A stretch of DNA of 64,000 bases from Ichthyophonus hoferi (Eukaryota; Opisthokonta; Ichthyosporea; Ichthyophonida; Ichthyophonidae). Below the pieces are notes generated by a model, which saw only the letters and a list, made by a program, of their open reading frames with translations, was not told where the DNA came from and ran no database searches. The stretch spans positions 34,911 through 98,910 of the forward strand of contig NAOQ01000081.1 in NCBI GenBank assembly GCA_002751075.1, in the 5' to 3' direction. Of this stretch, positions 24,133 through 36,900 are shown piece after piece. A program made the translations under genes and the position numbers. The first letter of the stretch is position 1, and every line of letters begins with the position of its first letter.

Positions 24133-27100
24133 TCACTCCATTCCCGAGAGATCCAAATCATAAAAGTCAGCTACCCCCTCGTTGTCCTCCAAGTTAAAGA
24201 AGTAATTCGGCTCCTCCAACATCTTCGGGTCTAATCGAAGTAACGGAGGAATAGGGAATCCAGCTGCCATCTGTGTAACCGCCCCCTGTATGTCTGGGTC
24301 TTCGTCCAAAGGTTGAAAGGGATCAAGTGAAAAATCTCCTAATATACATTTCTTTTCATCGGGCAAGACACATAGAGAGGTTGGTGATGGTTGCATATTA
24401 GCAAGCTGTGTTGCAGTCGGCTGCAAGTCGTCAGATGTGTCGGTGTTTATACCATTCAGGAGGGTAGATTTGATGCTTTGATTATAATCAATACCAACGG
24501 AAGAAGAGAATAGGCCAGAAAACCGCAGGGAATCATTTGAATTTCCAATGTCGGTGTTAAACAAGTTATGACTAGCAGTCATTTCTGCTAGTTCATCAGC
24601 AAAGTGTGAATCAACAACGGGAAAGGTAGGCGGGAGAGAGGTGTTGTTGCAAGAAAATGATTCGCTCTCACTGTCGTCACCTGTAGCCAGCATCATTGGA
24701 GAGAGTCGTAGTCTTAGCCCATTGGTTAATCCTTCTGTCCTACTCATATCCAGTCTTTCTTTCACAGGCGGACGTGGGGGCCCAATCGCGCGTGTGTGCG
24801 TAGCAATTGGTGTACGAGCCGAATTATTGCTTCCTGCACCAGTCCCATCATGCCATGGGTCCGATGCATCGTCACATTGCTTTTTGTTTATTGGTCGATT
24901 CAAACTATTCTGTTGCGTGGATTTCTCGAGCGGTAGTGCCTTTTCTTCTGGCTTTAATAAGGTAATCTCGTGTTTGGGGTCTTTAACAATCCCATGTTGG
25001 AGTAGCTGTAGGGATGAGTTCTCTGTATGTGATGACTGGCATATCTCAGAAGAGTCGGCCATGGCCGGGTCGGTCTCTACACCTACCTCATTACTCACTA
25101 CATACACTTCTATTGATTCCTTCGGGGAGGCCATATATATCTGCCAAGGCGATTGATTTTGATCTACCGCACGTACCTATATGTTGATGAAGGATTAGGT
25201 TGTAAGAGAAATGGTGGGAGGTATGTGTGTAGAGATGAATCAAATAAGGAGATTGGATGGCACGTAAAAAAATGGAGTTAAATAAGCAAATATATGTATG
25301 ATTAAAAGTGGAAGAGGTATGGGGAGGCAGTATACAGCTGGTAGCATAGGGAAACAGTCCTACGAGATATTTTATATATTGGATTTATACTTAACAATGG
25401 TCGGTTTGACCTGCTAAACCAGCTTTTAAACCACAGGTATGTATGTGTTAACCAACATCATAATAAATCTACACACTACCTGATGTTATAATTACGAGTT
25501 GAACACAACATAACTATAGCAATGTAGCAAATAAATCTAGTGGTAGATAGGTGAATTTTTCTTATCATCCCAATCTGCTACACAGACTTATGGAGTATGA
25601 TTATAAAAGTGGCAGGTCAGTACATACCGCTAGTTACAGACTATTTAGATATAGTATCTTTTGTTGAAGCATATATAAATATACATGAATGCATTTATTT
25701 TATCAATGGTAAATATTAATTATATATATACGGCCTAAGTATGGTATGCCACTAGATACTGATATATGTAAGTTATGATAGCAATAAGAGAGAAAAGGGA
25801 GTGGAAAGTAAATAGAAGGAGATGCTACCAATTGTGGGTCGGGAACTTGAAGGCGTGTTCCGGTAGGAGCTTTGATAGCAATAAGTTGTGTGAGAGAAAA
25901 GGAAGGGACATTGCGTAGGTCTTCGTGGGTTACATAGGCCATTGTGTGATAAGTTAAAGAGGCATACACTTGCAATTATAAGTTTATATGTAGGTAGGTA
26001 AATTGAGAAATGATTTATCATATCATAGTCGAAATCGATTCAACTGCATTTATCCCAACACAGCGTTATTTACTTATCCAAATAAAGACGATACCTATGC
26101 GAAAGTAAAAGAAAGAAAAGCAGTGTGTATATTAATGCATGCTATGATCAAATATAACGCCATTAGATCATTCAAGCAAGTAGCTACGCAAAAAGACAGT
26201 GGGAACCATGTAAGATAGCAGAGAAACATAACACACAATATATATATATGAATGGATATGAAAGCATAACCGGGTCCTCCGCCATTTCCGCTAAACACTG
26301 CTGCATAATAAACGCGTGTTCGTCTAATAACCTCTCTTCCTCTTCTAATGACTTAACTTCTTGGGTCAGGACATGTAGAGCTTTTTCGTGTTCGTGGTCA
26401 TTGTCATCGTCATTAGCACAAGGAATTCTATGTAAAAGTAATGGCTAGATGTTAATTTGGAATGACTTTTAAATGGTAGAGCTTTAAAAGAGAAAATGGA
26501 GATGATGTGACGAGTTAAGATGAGATTAGATGACCTTTTAAAGGTAAAGGACAAGATAATAATATAACGGCATATTAGAAAAGTACACAACAGAGTGCAC
26601 GATGAGAATAAATAACACTAGTAATTATGCCTTAACAGTTGGGATTGATATTATTAATTATTTTGGCATTAATTGGCATCATAATACATAAAGAAATATA
26701 GAATAAGAGATAATGCATATATGTCTTCATGTCACAGTCTTCTAATCTGGTAGCAGTTTGTATATTCCAGTACTAGCAAAATAAATACATATATATCATG
26801 GTACACCCTATCGTTTTTTTTGAATGCTAATCATAAATGTTATGCTATGTGTTATGTACACGATTGAACTGGATAAAGGTTAAACCAACACTACCTACTT
26901 CCAGATAACTTTGTTCTTGATCTTATCTACCAATCCAATTCCTTCTAACACATTTGTGATATCATATAACCGCCTTTTAGGCACACGTAAATTCAGAGCT
27001 GCTTCATTAAGATCTACAGGACCAGGATAGCTAGTCTGCAACAGTCCACTGAACTTTGTTGTTAGCTCACCCAGGGAAAGGGCTTGTGAAGTGACTGGCT

Positions 27101-28283
27101 TTACGTTGAAGGTTTCATCTACGTGGGAAAGATGACTTCAGAAAAAAAATGGTGTAAAATACCAAATATTTGCCTTTGGTATAAAAATATTCAATACTTC
27201 ACTGCAAATAACCTTTAAACTGTCGTCAACAGAATACGACGGTTGGTTCATGTTAACAATTTTACGTTTACTTACGCTGAGAATCTGTTATAAACGTTAT
27301 GCATACGATAATATTGTAATGCTGTTAAATACAATATACATAAAAGGTCCAAATGAGATAAACAAAAGTCGCCACATTAATTGGCCTTTGATCACCCCCA
27401 GGAACATCTATTCTACACTTAATTCATATTTTTCTCGCTTCATTATTTTCATAGTATATATTCTCTTCCTATTTTTTAAACATGCTAATCTATTCAAAGA
27501 GTTCGCTTAGTTTATGCTCCAAACAACTAAGGTAATAGGCTGCATCCTATCATATTTGACCATCTTTCTACTATGGAACCAATAGTAATACAAGTTTTAA
27601 AGTGAGTAAACAATATCACTCAGGTGGCCTGTAGCCACTTTAAACTATGCCTTACATAAACTAAAAATTAGGTGTATATAAATTTGTTACCTGTATAAGC
27701 TTTATGTTTCTTTCTCTCATAAGGAGTAGATTCTTTTCCTGAACAAACTGCCAGGTTTCCCGCCCTATCGGTTGGGCGAGCCACCTCCCCTAGTACAAGT
27801 CTACGTTTGGCCATAGTCTGTTGTTGTTCTTTCTGTAATCATTACAAAAGATTAATGGAAGTTATACCACAAATTGCTTTGGTCTTTAGTATACTTGACT
27901 TAACAAAACTGCAGCTAGTCAATGATAAAATAAGACTGAAAAGTGATTCGATTTGAGTGTACGCATATCTTTATTCATTAAAAGAAGTGCCGACCGGAAC
28001 CTAAAAGGTCGGGGTTCTCACTGGGCTTTATTTCCTTGCACGGCAAGTCCCTAAGGCCTTACCCTAACACATTCCAGATTCCTATTTGCATTGCCTCTCC
28101 TAAGATCCAACATTCTATTATGCATACATAAATGTTCTCTGTATGATTTCCTTGTTTCTCGATAACTCGAGTTCATTCTATTAAAAAAGAAGCGCCTTAA
28201 ACTACTACTACGCTTACTTGTTGGTTGCATTGTATATATAAACTTATGAAAAGGAAACAAAATCTCACCTTTTCGAACTCCAT
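24133..28283 (-). CDS. E2F: E2F-family transcription factor
   Basis: Cell-cycle transcription factor expected to bind DNA with a DP partner. Exons 5'-3': 28269-28283, 27691-27832, 26899-27118, 26271-26427, 25829-25968, 24133-25176 (about 570 residues). Order of parts: KRRLVLG near residue 14, like the cyclin A docking motif of E2F1-3; winged-helix domain [12 protein letters not shown], then [18 protein letters not shown]; leucine-zipper coil [20 protein letters not shown]; marked box [27 protein letters not shown] and [10 protein letters not shown]; a long Ser/Thr-rich region; and a C-terminal pocket-binding motif [19 protein letters not shown] that parallels E2F1 DYHFGLEEGEGIRDLFD. Other joins fit, but the junction between 26271 and 25968 is off by one base with visible GT-AG sites (the GTTATG donor is weak), so the true donor there is unknown. 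Five residues from exon 1 is short; translation could also begin at the Met in exon 2. Confidence 0.93.
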
Positions 28284-28374
28284 GTTCACAAACCGCAACC
28301 CCCAGAGGGCTTTCTAATAAGCTTTAACTTACTGTTAATTAATAATAGTCCCTCTATAAACTATGAACGCAATG

Positions 28375-28397
28375 TTTTTTTTTTTAAAAAAAAAAAA
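28375..28397. other. T11-A12 homopolymer junction upstream of E2F
   Basis: Eleven T run directly into twelve A about 100 bp upstream of the E2F start codon. Such poly(dA:dT) tracts disfavour nucleosomes and are common in promoters. It can also form a perfect short hairpin. Confidence 0.6.
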
Positions 28398-28692
28398 CCT
28401 CCTAATGTTAACTATGGTCTGAAAAGAAATCCATTGACAATCTCATAATTTTTTAAAAATATGATAAAATCTACGTAGTTATTTTAGTTGATCCATTTGC
28501 ATTGGATTCATATCGATAGCAACCGGATGGGGGCTATTCAGGGATAAAAAAATTGGATAATCAAATCATAAAAAAAATTCCAAAAACCCAATATAAAAAT
28601 AGAAGTGTTACAAAAAATTGCTTAAAATGTTTTCTAAGCGACGAAGAGGATAACTTGTTTGATTGTAGTTGGGTGGGGCAATATAGCAATAA

Positions 28693-28748
28693 TGATTGGC
28701 TGTATTTCCCGCCATTTATGATCTATGGCGTATGTGGCTCCGATTGGC
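28693..28748 (-). promoter_or_regulatory. CCAAT boxes flanking a consensus E2F site
   Basis: TTTCCCGCC at 28705-28713 is a perfect E2F consensus. An inverted CCAAT (ATTGGC) lies at 28695-28700 and another at 28744-28749. The array sits about 410-465 bp upstream of the E2F start codon. CCAAT next to an E2F site is the classic layout of cell-cycle promoters and suggests autoregulation. A second TTTCCCGCC at 27756-27764 lies inside E2F exon 2 and may be coincidental with coding sequence. Confidence 0.5.
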
Positions 28749-29942
28749 TTTGGGGTTGTTTATCAAGAAAACAAAAAAAGGTAAAACTAGTGGCTTAATT
28801 TGGAAGATAGTTCCAATAAAAGGGAGGGGGTGCAGATTTATATATAAATATCATGTTCAAGTAGATTAAATTATTATGTAAAACTATATTTTATTGATTA
28901 TAAAGTGTCCTGATATAATTATTATAAGCATGCTAATACATACTTAATAATAGTTCGTGTAAAATTAGAGTTATAAGAAAAATTTACTAAGATAAAAGCT
29001 AAGCTCTTTTAATGTTTTACTGTCTCAGTATAGCATCTTTGTTATGAAATGCGCTAATATTTTCCTCCCACCATGGTCTAGCTTCTGAGCATATATGTAC
29101 AAATACACGTCTGCTATTAGCGAAAAAACAGTTATTGGGGTCACCTACACATGCTAACATCACTTAATTGGGTTTATTACATATACATACAGTACACAAA
29201 GGCTTTGGGATATTTCTTCAAAATCTTTTTGTTTTTGTTTGTTTTTCCATTCTTTTTATAGCGATCAGCTTTATAATATTGGAATTAGCTAATTAAACTA
29301 TATATCAAGAAGTCTCAATCACAATATTTTTTTGTTGGAGGGAGTTTTGATCTAGGTGCAATTTACTTCCGTAGCTGGTTGGCTTGCTTATGAATACAAA
29401 ACTTGCAAGAAAATAGTGTTGGAACCAAAGCGTTCAGTATTTCTTTTTTAATGATCACAGTCAATTTTTTGTTTTTGGTTCAATATTAATTAATAGCATA
29501 ACTTTCTTAACTAAGTGAAATCGATTTGTCAATACACATTATGCAACCACAAATACATTAATGGACATACTAGTGGGCCTCAGTGATCTTTTGCAAGATT
29601 GTATTGGCCAATAAGGATCTACGATCGGTCCCATTCACATTAATGAACACAGCTATGTGGGTGTTAACAAAAATTAACACCCGCAATAAACAAAGGTCGG
29701 GAAAATATAAAAGTTAAAAAAAAAAAACTAATAATAAACTCGGTTCTCAGTTGTCAACATTTACTGTTTAATTTATGTGCTTCACGTTTTTCATACTATG
29801 TCTATAGTTGTCAAAAAGTTTGAAGTAGATAATTCAGATACTTTACTGAAAGACCAGCTATTGAGTCTGATTTTAATTCTTTCTACGATATTAATATCGT
29901 AACTATATATACATAAATAGAGTCATAATTATTTGGTTAAGT

Positions 29943-30141
29943 AATACTGGACTCTGAAATATTCTATATATCAAATACTATAATTACAAAATATACAAAG
30001 GTTGTCCGAGACATATTGGGGACTCTTGGTTCTGTAGTGATGCTGAATAAAGGCTATACAGTTTTTATACTATATTATCTGCTTGCAATATTTGGCTGCA
30101 CCCTGAGCTTGGGTAATACCATTACTACACAGGCTGAAATA
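29943..30141 (+). repeat. dispersed repeat, copy B
   Basis: Same family as 13182-13378. It contains CTGTAGTGATGCTGAATAAA, a TTGCAATATTTGGCTGCACCCTGA block and a CATTACTACACA end. It lies in intergenic DNA about 100 bp left of the duplication that flanks the N gap. Confidence 0.75.
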
Positions 30142-30239
30142 GACGGATACAGCCTTGCCTTTAACTATAAACTATCTTAGAAGAAAATATATTTACCATT
30201 TCAATTATAGTCTTCAAACAGAGCTGTATATAGGTATCT

Positions 30240-31088
30240 AAATATTATGGAACAGGTATTAATCTCGGTGATAGTATCATGCAGTATAGTAACCATCTAT
30301 TATCACATACATCACATTCATTTGAAATATATAACTAAAAATTCTCAAGTCTATTACCTATTATGAATGCACCAAATCTGANNNNNNNNNNNNNNNNNNN
30401 NNNNNNNNNNNNNNNNNNNNNNNNNNNNNNNNNNNNNNNNNNNNNNNNNNNNNNNNNNNNNNNNNNNNNNNNNNNNNNNNNNNNNNNNNNNNNNNNNNNN
30501 NNNNNNNNNNNNNNNNNNNNNNNNNNNNNNNNNNNNNNNNNNNNNNNNNNNNNNNNNNNNNNNNNNNNNNNNNNNNNNNNNNNNNNNNNNNNNNNNNNNN
30601 NNNNNNNNNNNNNNNNNNNNNNNNNNNNNNNNNNNNNNNNNNNNNNNNNNNNNNNNNNNNNNNNNNNNNNNNNNNNNNNNNNNNNNNNNNNNNNNNNNNN
30701 NNNNNNNNNNNNNNNNNNNNNNNNNNNNNNNNNNNNNNNNNNNNNNNNNNNNNNNNNNNNNNNNNNNNNNNNNNNNNNNNNNNNNNNNNNNNNNNNNNNN
30801 NNNNNNNNNNNNNNNNNNNNNNNNNNNNNNNNNNNNNNNNNNNNNNNNNNNNNNNNNNNNNNNNNNNNNNNNNNNNNNNNNNNNNNNNNNNNNNNNNNNN
30901 NNNNNNNNNNNNNNNNNNNNNNNNNNNNNNNNNNNNNNNNNNNNNTCAGTAAATATTATGGAACAGGTATTAATCTCGGTGATAGTATCATGCAGTATAG
31001 TAACCATCTATTATCACATACATCACATTCATTTGAAATATATAACTAAAAATTCTCAAGTCTATTACCTATTATGAATGCACCAAAT
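30240..31088. other. 564-base N gap flanked by an identical 138-bp duplication
   Basis: Bases 30240-30377 and 30951-31088 are identical over 138 bp and in the same orientation, on either side of N at 30382-30945. Exact identity in otherwise drifting intergenic DNA suggests a scaffolding artefact, in which one contig end was placed twice across an estimated gap. A recent tandem duplication is the alternative. Confidence 0.9.
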
Positions 31089-32538
31089 AAATTCATTTAT
31101 ACTTTCTAGAAATATAAGAAAATATAGTGGTATTAGCTCTACATATTAAAATGTTTTGCTTAAGATTCTTTAATTTCTCTACTACGTATATACTAACTCT
31201 GATTTATATGAATATTTGTTATTACTAATGTACAAGGCACCATCTACAAACATCGTCTTGTGGTTATTAATATCTTCGAAACACTTTTACTCTTCATAGC
31301 GTTACTACACTATCGGATGTCTTATATATCATCATTAGATGAAAGCATAGGGGTTGATGATCGGATAAGTTAGATCATATTACACATAACTTTATTCCAT
31401 ATAGGTAAGTCAACTATTACATATCACTATAATCTATCTACACGTATCTTAGTTGGAAAAAGATTTAATTAACATATTCATACGCTAGTTAGTTATCATT
31501 TCATAGTTAACCTTTATAGGTATAATATACCAACTAGGAATTAATTATGTTGTATAGGCATACAGAGGTCCGTCAACTAAACATATATGTGGGTATTACA
31601 ATATATTCCTGTTGATACCAAAATATGCTTCAATGTAAAAAAAGTTTCAAATATGCATAGGGGTACATATAGTTGCATTCAATTCGGTCATACCCTAACC
31701 AGATTGTCATCAAAGCAATGACATATAATCCTAGTGTAATAACCATCTACACCATAAAATTCCCTACCATAGATAGGTTTAATATAACAATAAGCTTGCC
31801 TGTTTAATTAGTCACTATCAGGGTTCTACTATTAAAATTGTTTTGGTTGCATGCTAGAGAATAGAGAATATGTGTATGTATGAGTTGAGGGAAAAATGGG
31901 AAGGTGAAGGTGACATACATAATGTTATGAATTGTTGAATATATATATATAGATATATGGTAACATACACAAGACAAGACAAGACAAGACAAGGCAGTAA
32001 AATACAACACAACACAACACCATACCATCAACACGACAATGCTAACAGCTCCAAAACTCTTGTTTTCATAGTGAACGTAAACTAACTTTTTATGATTCCG
32101 TGCATGTTACTTTCACAAGAAATATAACAAAAAAAAAGCAATTTCCTATTAGTTAGAAACAATATCGACGCTTTTTACTTAGTTAATCCAAGATAGCAGG
32201 GAAATGCAAAAAACCCGCTTGTATTACACAGTATGAATCATTATTCTTTTCAATCTTAAGCTGGGTTAAAATAGCGTAGGTAGAGACATAATACACCCAT
32301 ATATACATATATATGCGCAACATCATTTGTAAAAAAAACATTCTAATATATTAACTAGCATGTATATCTTACAAATCAAAGTAGTCACCAATAAGAAAAA
32401 AACTTAGTATCTATTATATACATACATACATACATACATATGTATGTATGTATGCGTATGTTACAGGTACAAAAATGTGTCAACAATTACATTCAGACTT
32501 ATAGAAATACAGTAGTCCCCAGGGACAGAGATATGAAA

Positions 32539-33916
32539 TCAGTGTGAGATAGCTATCTCTGAGAAGTAATTGAGAAGGTCATTCAGTTCAAAGTCTAGTT
32601 TGATGGATGAGTTAGGATAGCAATCACGCATCACCTTATCATAGTTCTGATATTGACTGATGAAGTCGTCTTGCATGAATCGCCATACCACCTGGATGAG
32701 GATTGCGAGAGAGAAGGAGAGGGAGAGGGAAAGAGAGAGAGATGCAGAGAGAGAAACAAAGAGAAGAAAAAAAGAAAAAAAGAAAAAAAAGAAAAAAAAG
32801 AGGATATGTCAAATTTCTAGACAATAACTACAAAGGTAGGACAAACCATACATACCAGCAGTAGTAACACAACCAATATAACCCCAAGGACAATAAAAGG
32901 TATTGGCTATGAATCAGGGAGGACTGCTATTGCATATAAATGTATCAAATACATGAACAATTCAACACTCGGCCATGCCCATCAATTACCCTCCACATAT
33001 TCAAATTGGTCTCATTTTATAAGACTGTAATGCCCAATTATTACTAAGAAGGTAATTAATTTCTACACATCCTACTGATCACCCTACTGAAGGGCTAGCA
33101 TATAGTTGCAAGACATTCAGCTCTGAATTTTCCAATCAGACTGTTAGTTAAAGAGTCGGAAAGAAAGGATAGGGCAAGATGATGCCCCCATAGTAGGTAT
33201 TGTATTAAGGCTAACTTTAAAACTCTGTCATATCATACTCTTCCTGTATCTTTTTCCACATGCTAGGAAAGGGTACACCATACAAACAGGGTCCATACAT
33301 ACATACATACATACATACACACATATATAGTAAAGGAAGGGAAGAAAGGAACAAAAAAAAAAGCATACAACCCCATGGACAGTAATGTGCAACCAAAAAG
33401 TAGTTAAAACATAACTAGGAAAGAAGTTGTATATGGCCGAAAAAAACCAAGGTCACATCAGTATGAAAGGGGGAAAGAGGTAAAGGAGAGGAGGTGCATT
33501 AAAAGACACCTAACGGGTGTGTATGTGTATGTGTGCAAATAAAAGTAAGAACAAGAGTTTGGGTTTGGCTATGTTGCCCGAGACAGTGAAAGGGAAGGCC
33601 TACTTGTAGTTGACCACTGTCGGTGCTGATCTCTTTCTCTACCTTCCTATATACATTTTGAAGACCCTGTGGATGTGATGTGATATTTAGTAGGATGACC
33701 CTGTGTTTTTAGGGAGAAATGCGAGCAATAGTAGTTGTGGTTATGTCTTTGTTAGTGTCTATATCTCCTATTTTTCCTGATCTATATATTAGCATTGACA
33801 GCTGAATTTTGTTCAAGTTTACACCAACATTGAGTGTAGCCTGAGCTTATCAATACTGACATTCACAAATACAGGTGTTTTCGACAGTAAATGTTTGTAT
33901 TTAGTTGCATAGAGCC

Positions 33917-33960
<44 letters not shown>

Positions 33961-36900
33961 TTCTACACATACATATACACATATATACATGTAGATATGT
34001 ATACGCACATCATTCATCCACAGAGCCACTCCTTCTCCTCTCCTATCCTAATTATAACTCTCCCACATACCTTCTTAACCTCTTTAGCAGGATATGAGTC
34101 AACCAGCTTTTTGAGATTCTGTTTAGAGTATTGTAATTGGTAGCTAATTTCAGAATCTTTAACCCCGCTATCTAATAGGTGCTGCACTCCTTGCATGAAC
34201 TTGCTAAGGCGTTCCATTGGATGACCCAGATTCTCTTTGACATAGAGTGCTACGTAGTGGCGGTACTTGGCTGTAGAGGTTATGATGGATAGAGATAGAT
34301 AGATAGGTAATTATGTGGGTAAATAGATAAATAGGTAAATAGGTATGTAGAGAAAGAGAGAAAGAGAGAAAGAGAGAGATAATACATTAAAAACATGGAA
34401 ACAATGGTATTGATACCGCAAGCTTAAATAAAATGTAATCCAATCCAATCTATTACAATATAATATAATATAATATAATATAATATAATTCAATATAGCC
34501 AGATATAATACCATACAACTCAATCAGCACCAAGTAATAAAACCAATACATACATTGTGCCTCTTTACGATAGGGCTCTAGGTGAGCTAACTTCATCATA
34601 GACAGTTCAGAGTAGAGATAATGATAGTTCTCAAACAGGACCAGGTCCCTGTTCTTACTCTCCTATTGGTTACCACCCCCAACCCAGAGAAGGATGTTAA
34701 CAAGGTTATTTAGCTTTTCTAAAGCCAATTGCTGGTTATAGAGGACATAAATTTAAAATGAATGCAAACTAAAAACCTTTTTTTAACCAAAACATAATAT
34801 ATGTCTCACAACTAATTCATAAAAATATGTTGGATATTAAATATAAATAAAGACAGGCTTGGATTGCACTGGCAATTTTTTCAGACTCCATATTGTTACA
34901 ATCGAAAAATATTAACGATCGCATTCCGATCGCTAATTCAATGCTATTATGGGATTCACATAGATTGACATGGGTAGAAAATACGTGAAATACAGTCCCT
35001 TGTCTGCCCAGCACTATACTACACACTTTATTATACACTCTACAATACACTATACTATACACTACTATTACATGCATGCATACATACATACGTACAAACA
35101 TTCATACATATACACACACGCCAACCAGTTAAACACAAGGACCAGCACCTACTCAGGCTAAATATAACACGACAGACAATAACAACAAAGCCAGCCAACA
35201 ACCAGTCAGTCATCAGTCAATCACCAATTACAAACAAACAAAACATACCGTAGCCAATCGTTCGATGCCAAAGAACACAGTCTGGGCCAATGTGCAGATG
35301 TTTTTATCAACAAAGGCACTGCGGGCCTGTGATATCCCATAAGATTGTAAGTGGTTGTATGTAGGCAATTATGTTAGGGTATATATATAGGCTGGGGTAT
35401 ATGCATATGTGTATGACAAGACAGACTCGAGCTAAAGAATATCTAATTAATGGTTTGGGATTTGCATCTTAGATATAAAGTAGGATATATAGAGAGATAG
35501 CGATATATGATAGGCATTCAATAGTGTAGTTGGCTAACCAGCCAATCGACGGCTAGGTATATATACAAGAATATGTTTCAATGCATTGGATATATATATA
35601 ACGATATAGTATCTATAGTATCTATAAGTAATGGTATATAAATATCTTTATCCACGACTATCAAAGGTATTAAACACAAAAAATCTCATCGTCTATTTAC
35701 CAACCACCCATTCCATCCCTTTCCAAAACTATCTCCACAATTGGGTCAATATCATGCCAATACTTGCCCTATCCTAGTATGCTCAATTACTATCCTACTA
35801 TAACTTCCTCCTATAAGATTTCCCAACATATATTAAATATTTATTCGCTTCTTACTCAGCCAGTCATTTTAGGCAATTAAATATAATAAATACAAAACAC
35901 CTCATTGTTTTTATACCTCACCATCTCTCTCATTAATATTTGGTTCATATACACCCTATAATCGTCTATACATTACGCAAGAAAATATCAGTGACCCTTA
36001 TCAAACCCCATAGACTCCTTAGACCCCTAGACTCTACCTGATTTTCCGACTTTTCCTCAACTTTCCTGACAAAGGGAGGGAAGCTGGCCGCAACAGTAGT
36101 AATATTATCCACTGAATCCTTTTTATTTTTGGGAATTTTGAATCGGGTGCTAATCTTTGCCTCTTCAATTTCTTTGATCTGATTGGACAGGGAGAGGAGG
36201 GTTGACGGTGGGGGGTTATTGTATTATGGGTTATTACAGCCAATATTCATATACCAGACACTGAATTCATATATAGCAATAAAATATCCTCCCTTCTTTT
36301 CTTTCGCCCTGCATATATATATAAAGGAAACTACCAATCAATAGAATGATTTAAAAGTCAGGTTCACTTTAACAGAGTTAAAAAGATAGACAAAAAGGAG
36401 AGAGACATAGAGAGAAATATGGTGATATATATAAAATATAAATTGTAAGAAAGATAAAGGGTCTCTCCTTATCCTTCTAGGAGAAATACATGAAAAAATG
36501 AGGAAATAGGAGGGAAGAAACGAACAATAACAAACACAGATGGGACTAAAGAAAATGCAAGGGATAGAGGAAGGCTTTAGAGGTACAGTACCTGTTCTTG
36601 AATCAGGGCATCAAATCGTCTTTTAAGATCAATCTATATACCATACCATCCCATACCACACCGTTAGTATAGTATAGTATAGTCACAGAGTAGTGTGTGC
36701 ATGTTGAAAAAAAAATATCTGGTGCTTCTTTATGAATATATGTTTACAATGTTGGTAAAGAACTTCGTTACATTTTAATCGTAATTAACGTTCATTATTG
36801 GTTTGGAAGTATTAAATTTGTATTGTATTGGTGTGGTATAGTTATAATATATGTTTATAATATAGTTATAATATATGTTTACAGTATAGTTACTATGTGT

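Larger units (their letters stand above)
28284..32538. other. intergenic region with assembly gap
   Basis: It lies between the E2F start and the EXOC1 stop, both on the minus strand. It contains the putative E2F promoter, dispersed-repeat copy B, the N gap with its flanking duplication, and simple repeats such as CAAGA units near 31970-31995 and CATA/GTAT units near 32418-32455. No exon is recognised. The frame at 28553-28798 is judged spurious. Confidence 0.55.

Noticed and set aside
28553-28798. Plus-strand 81-codon frame upstream of E2F
   Set aside because: No family likeness, odd composition and no splice context. The CCAAT/E2F-site cluster within it is better explained as promoter.
30354-31049. 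Open frames through the gap region
   Set aside because: They consist almost entirely of N and carry no information.
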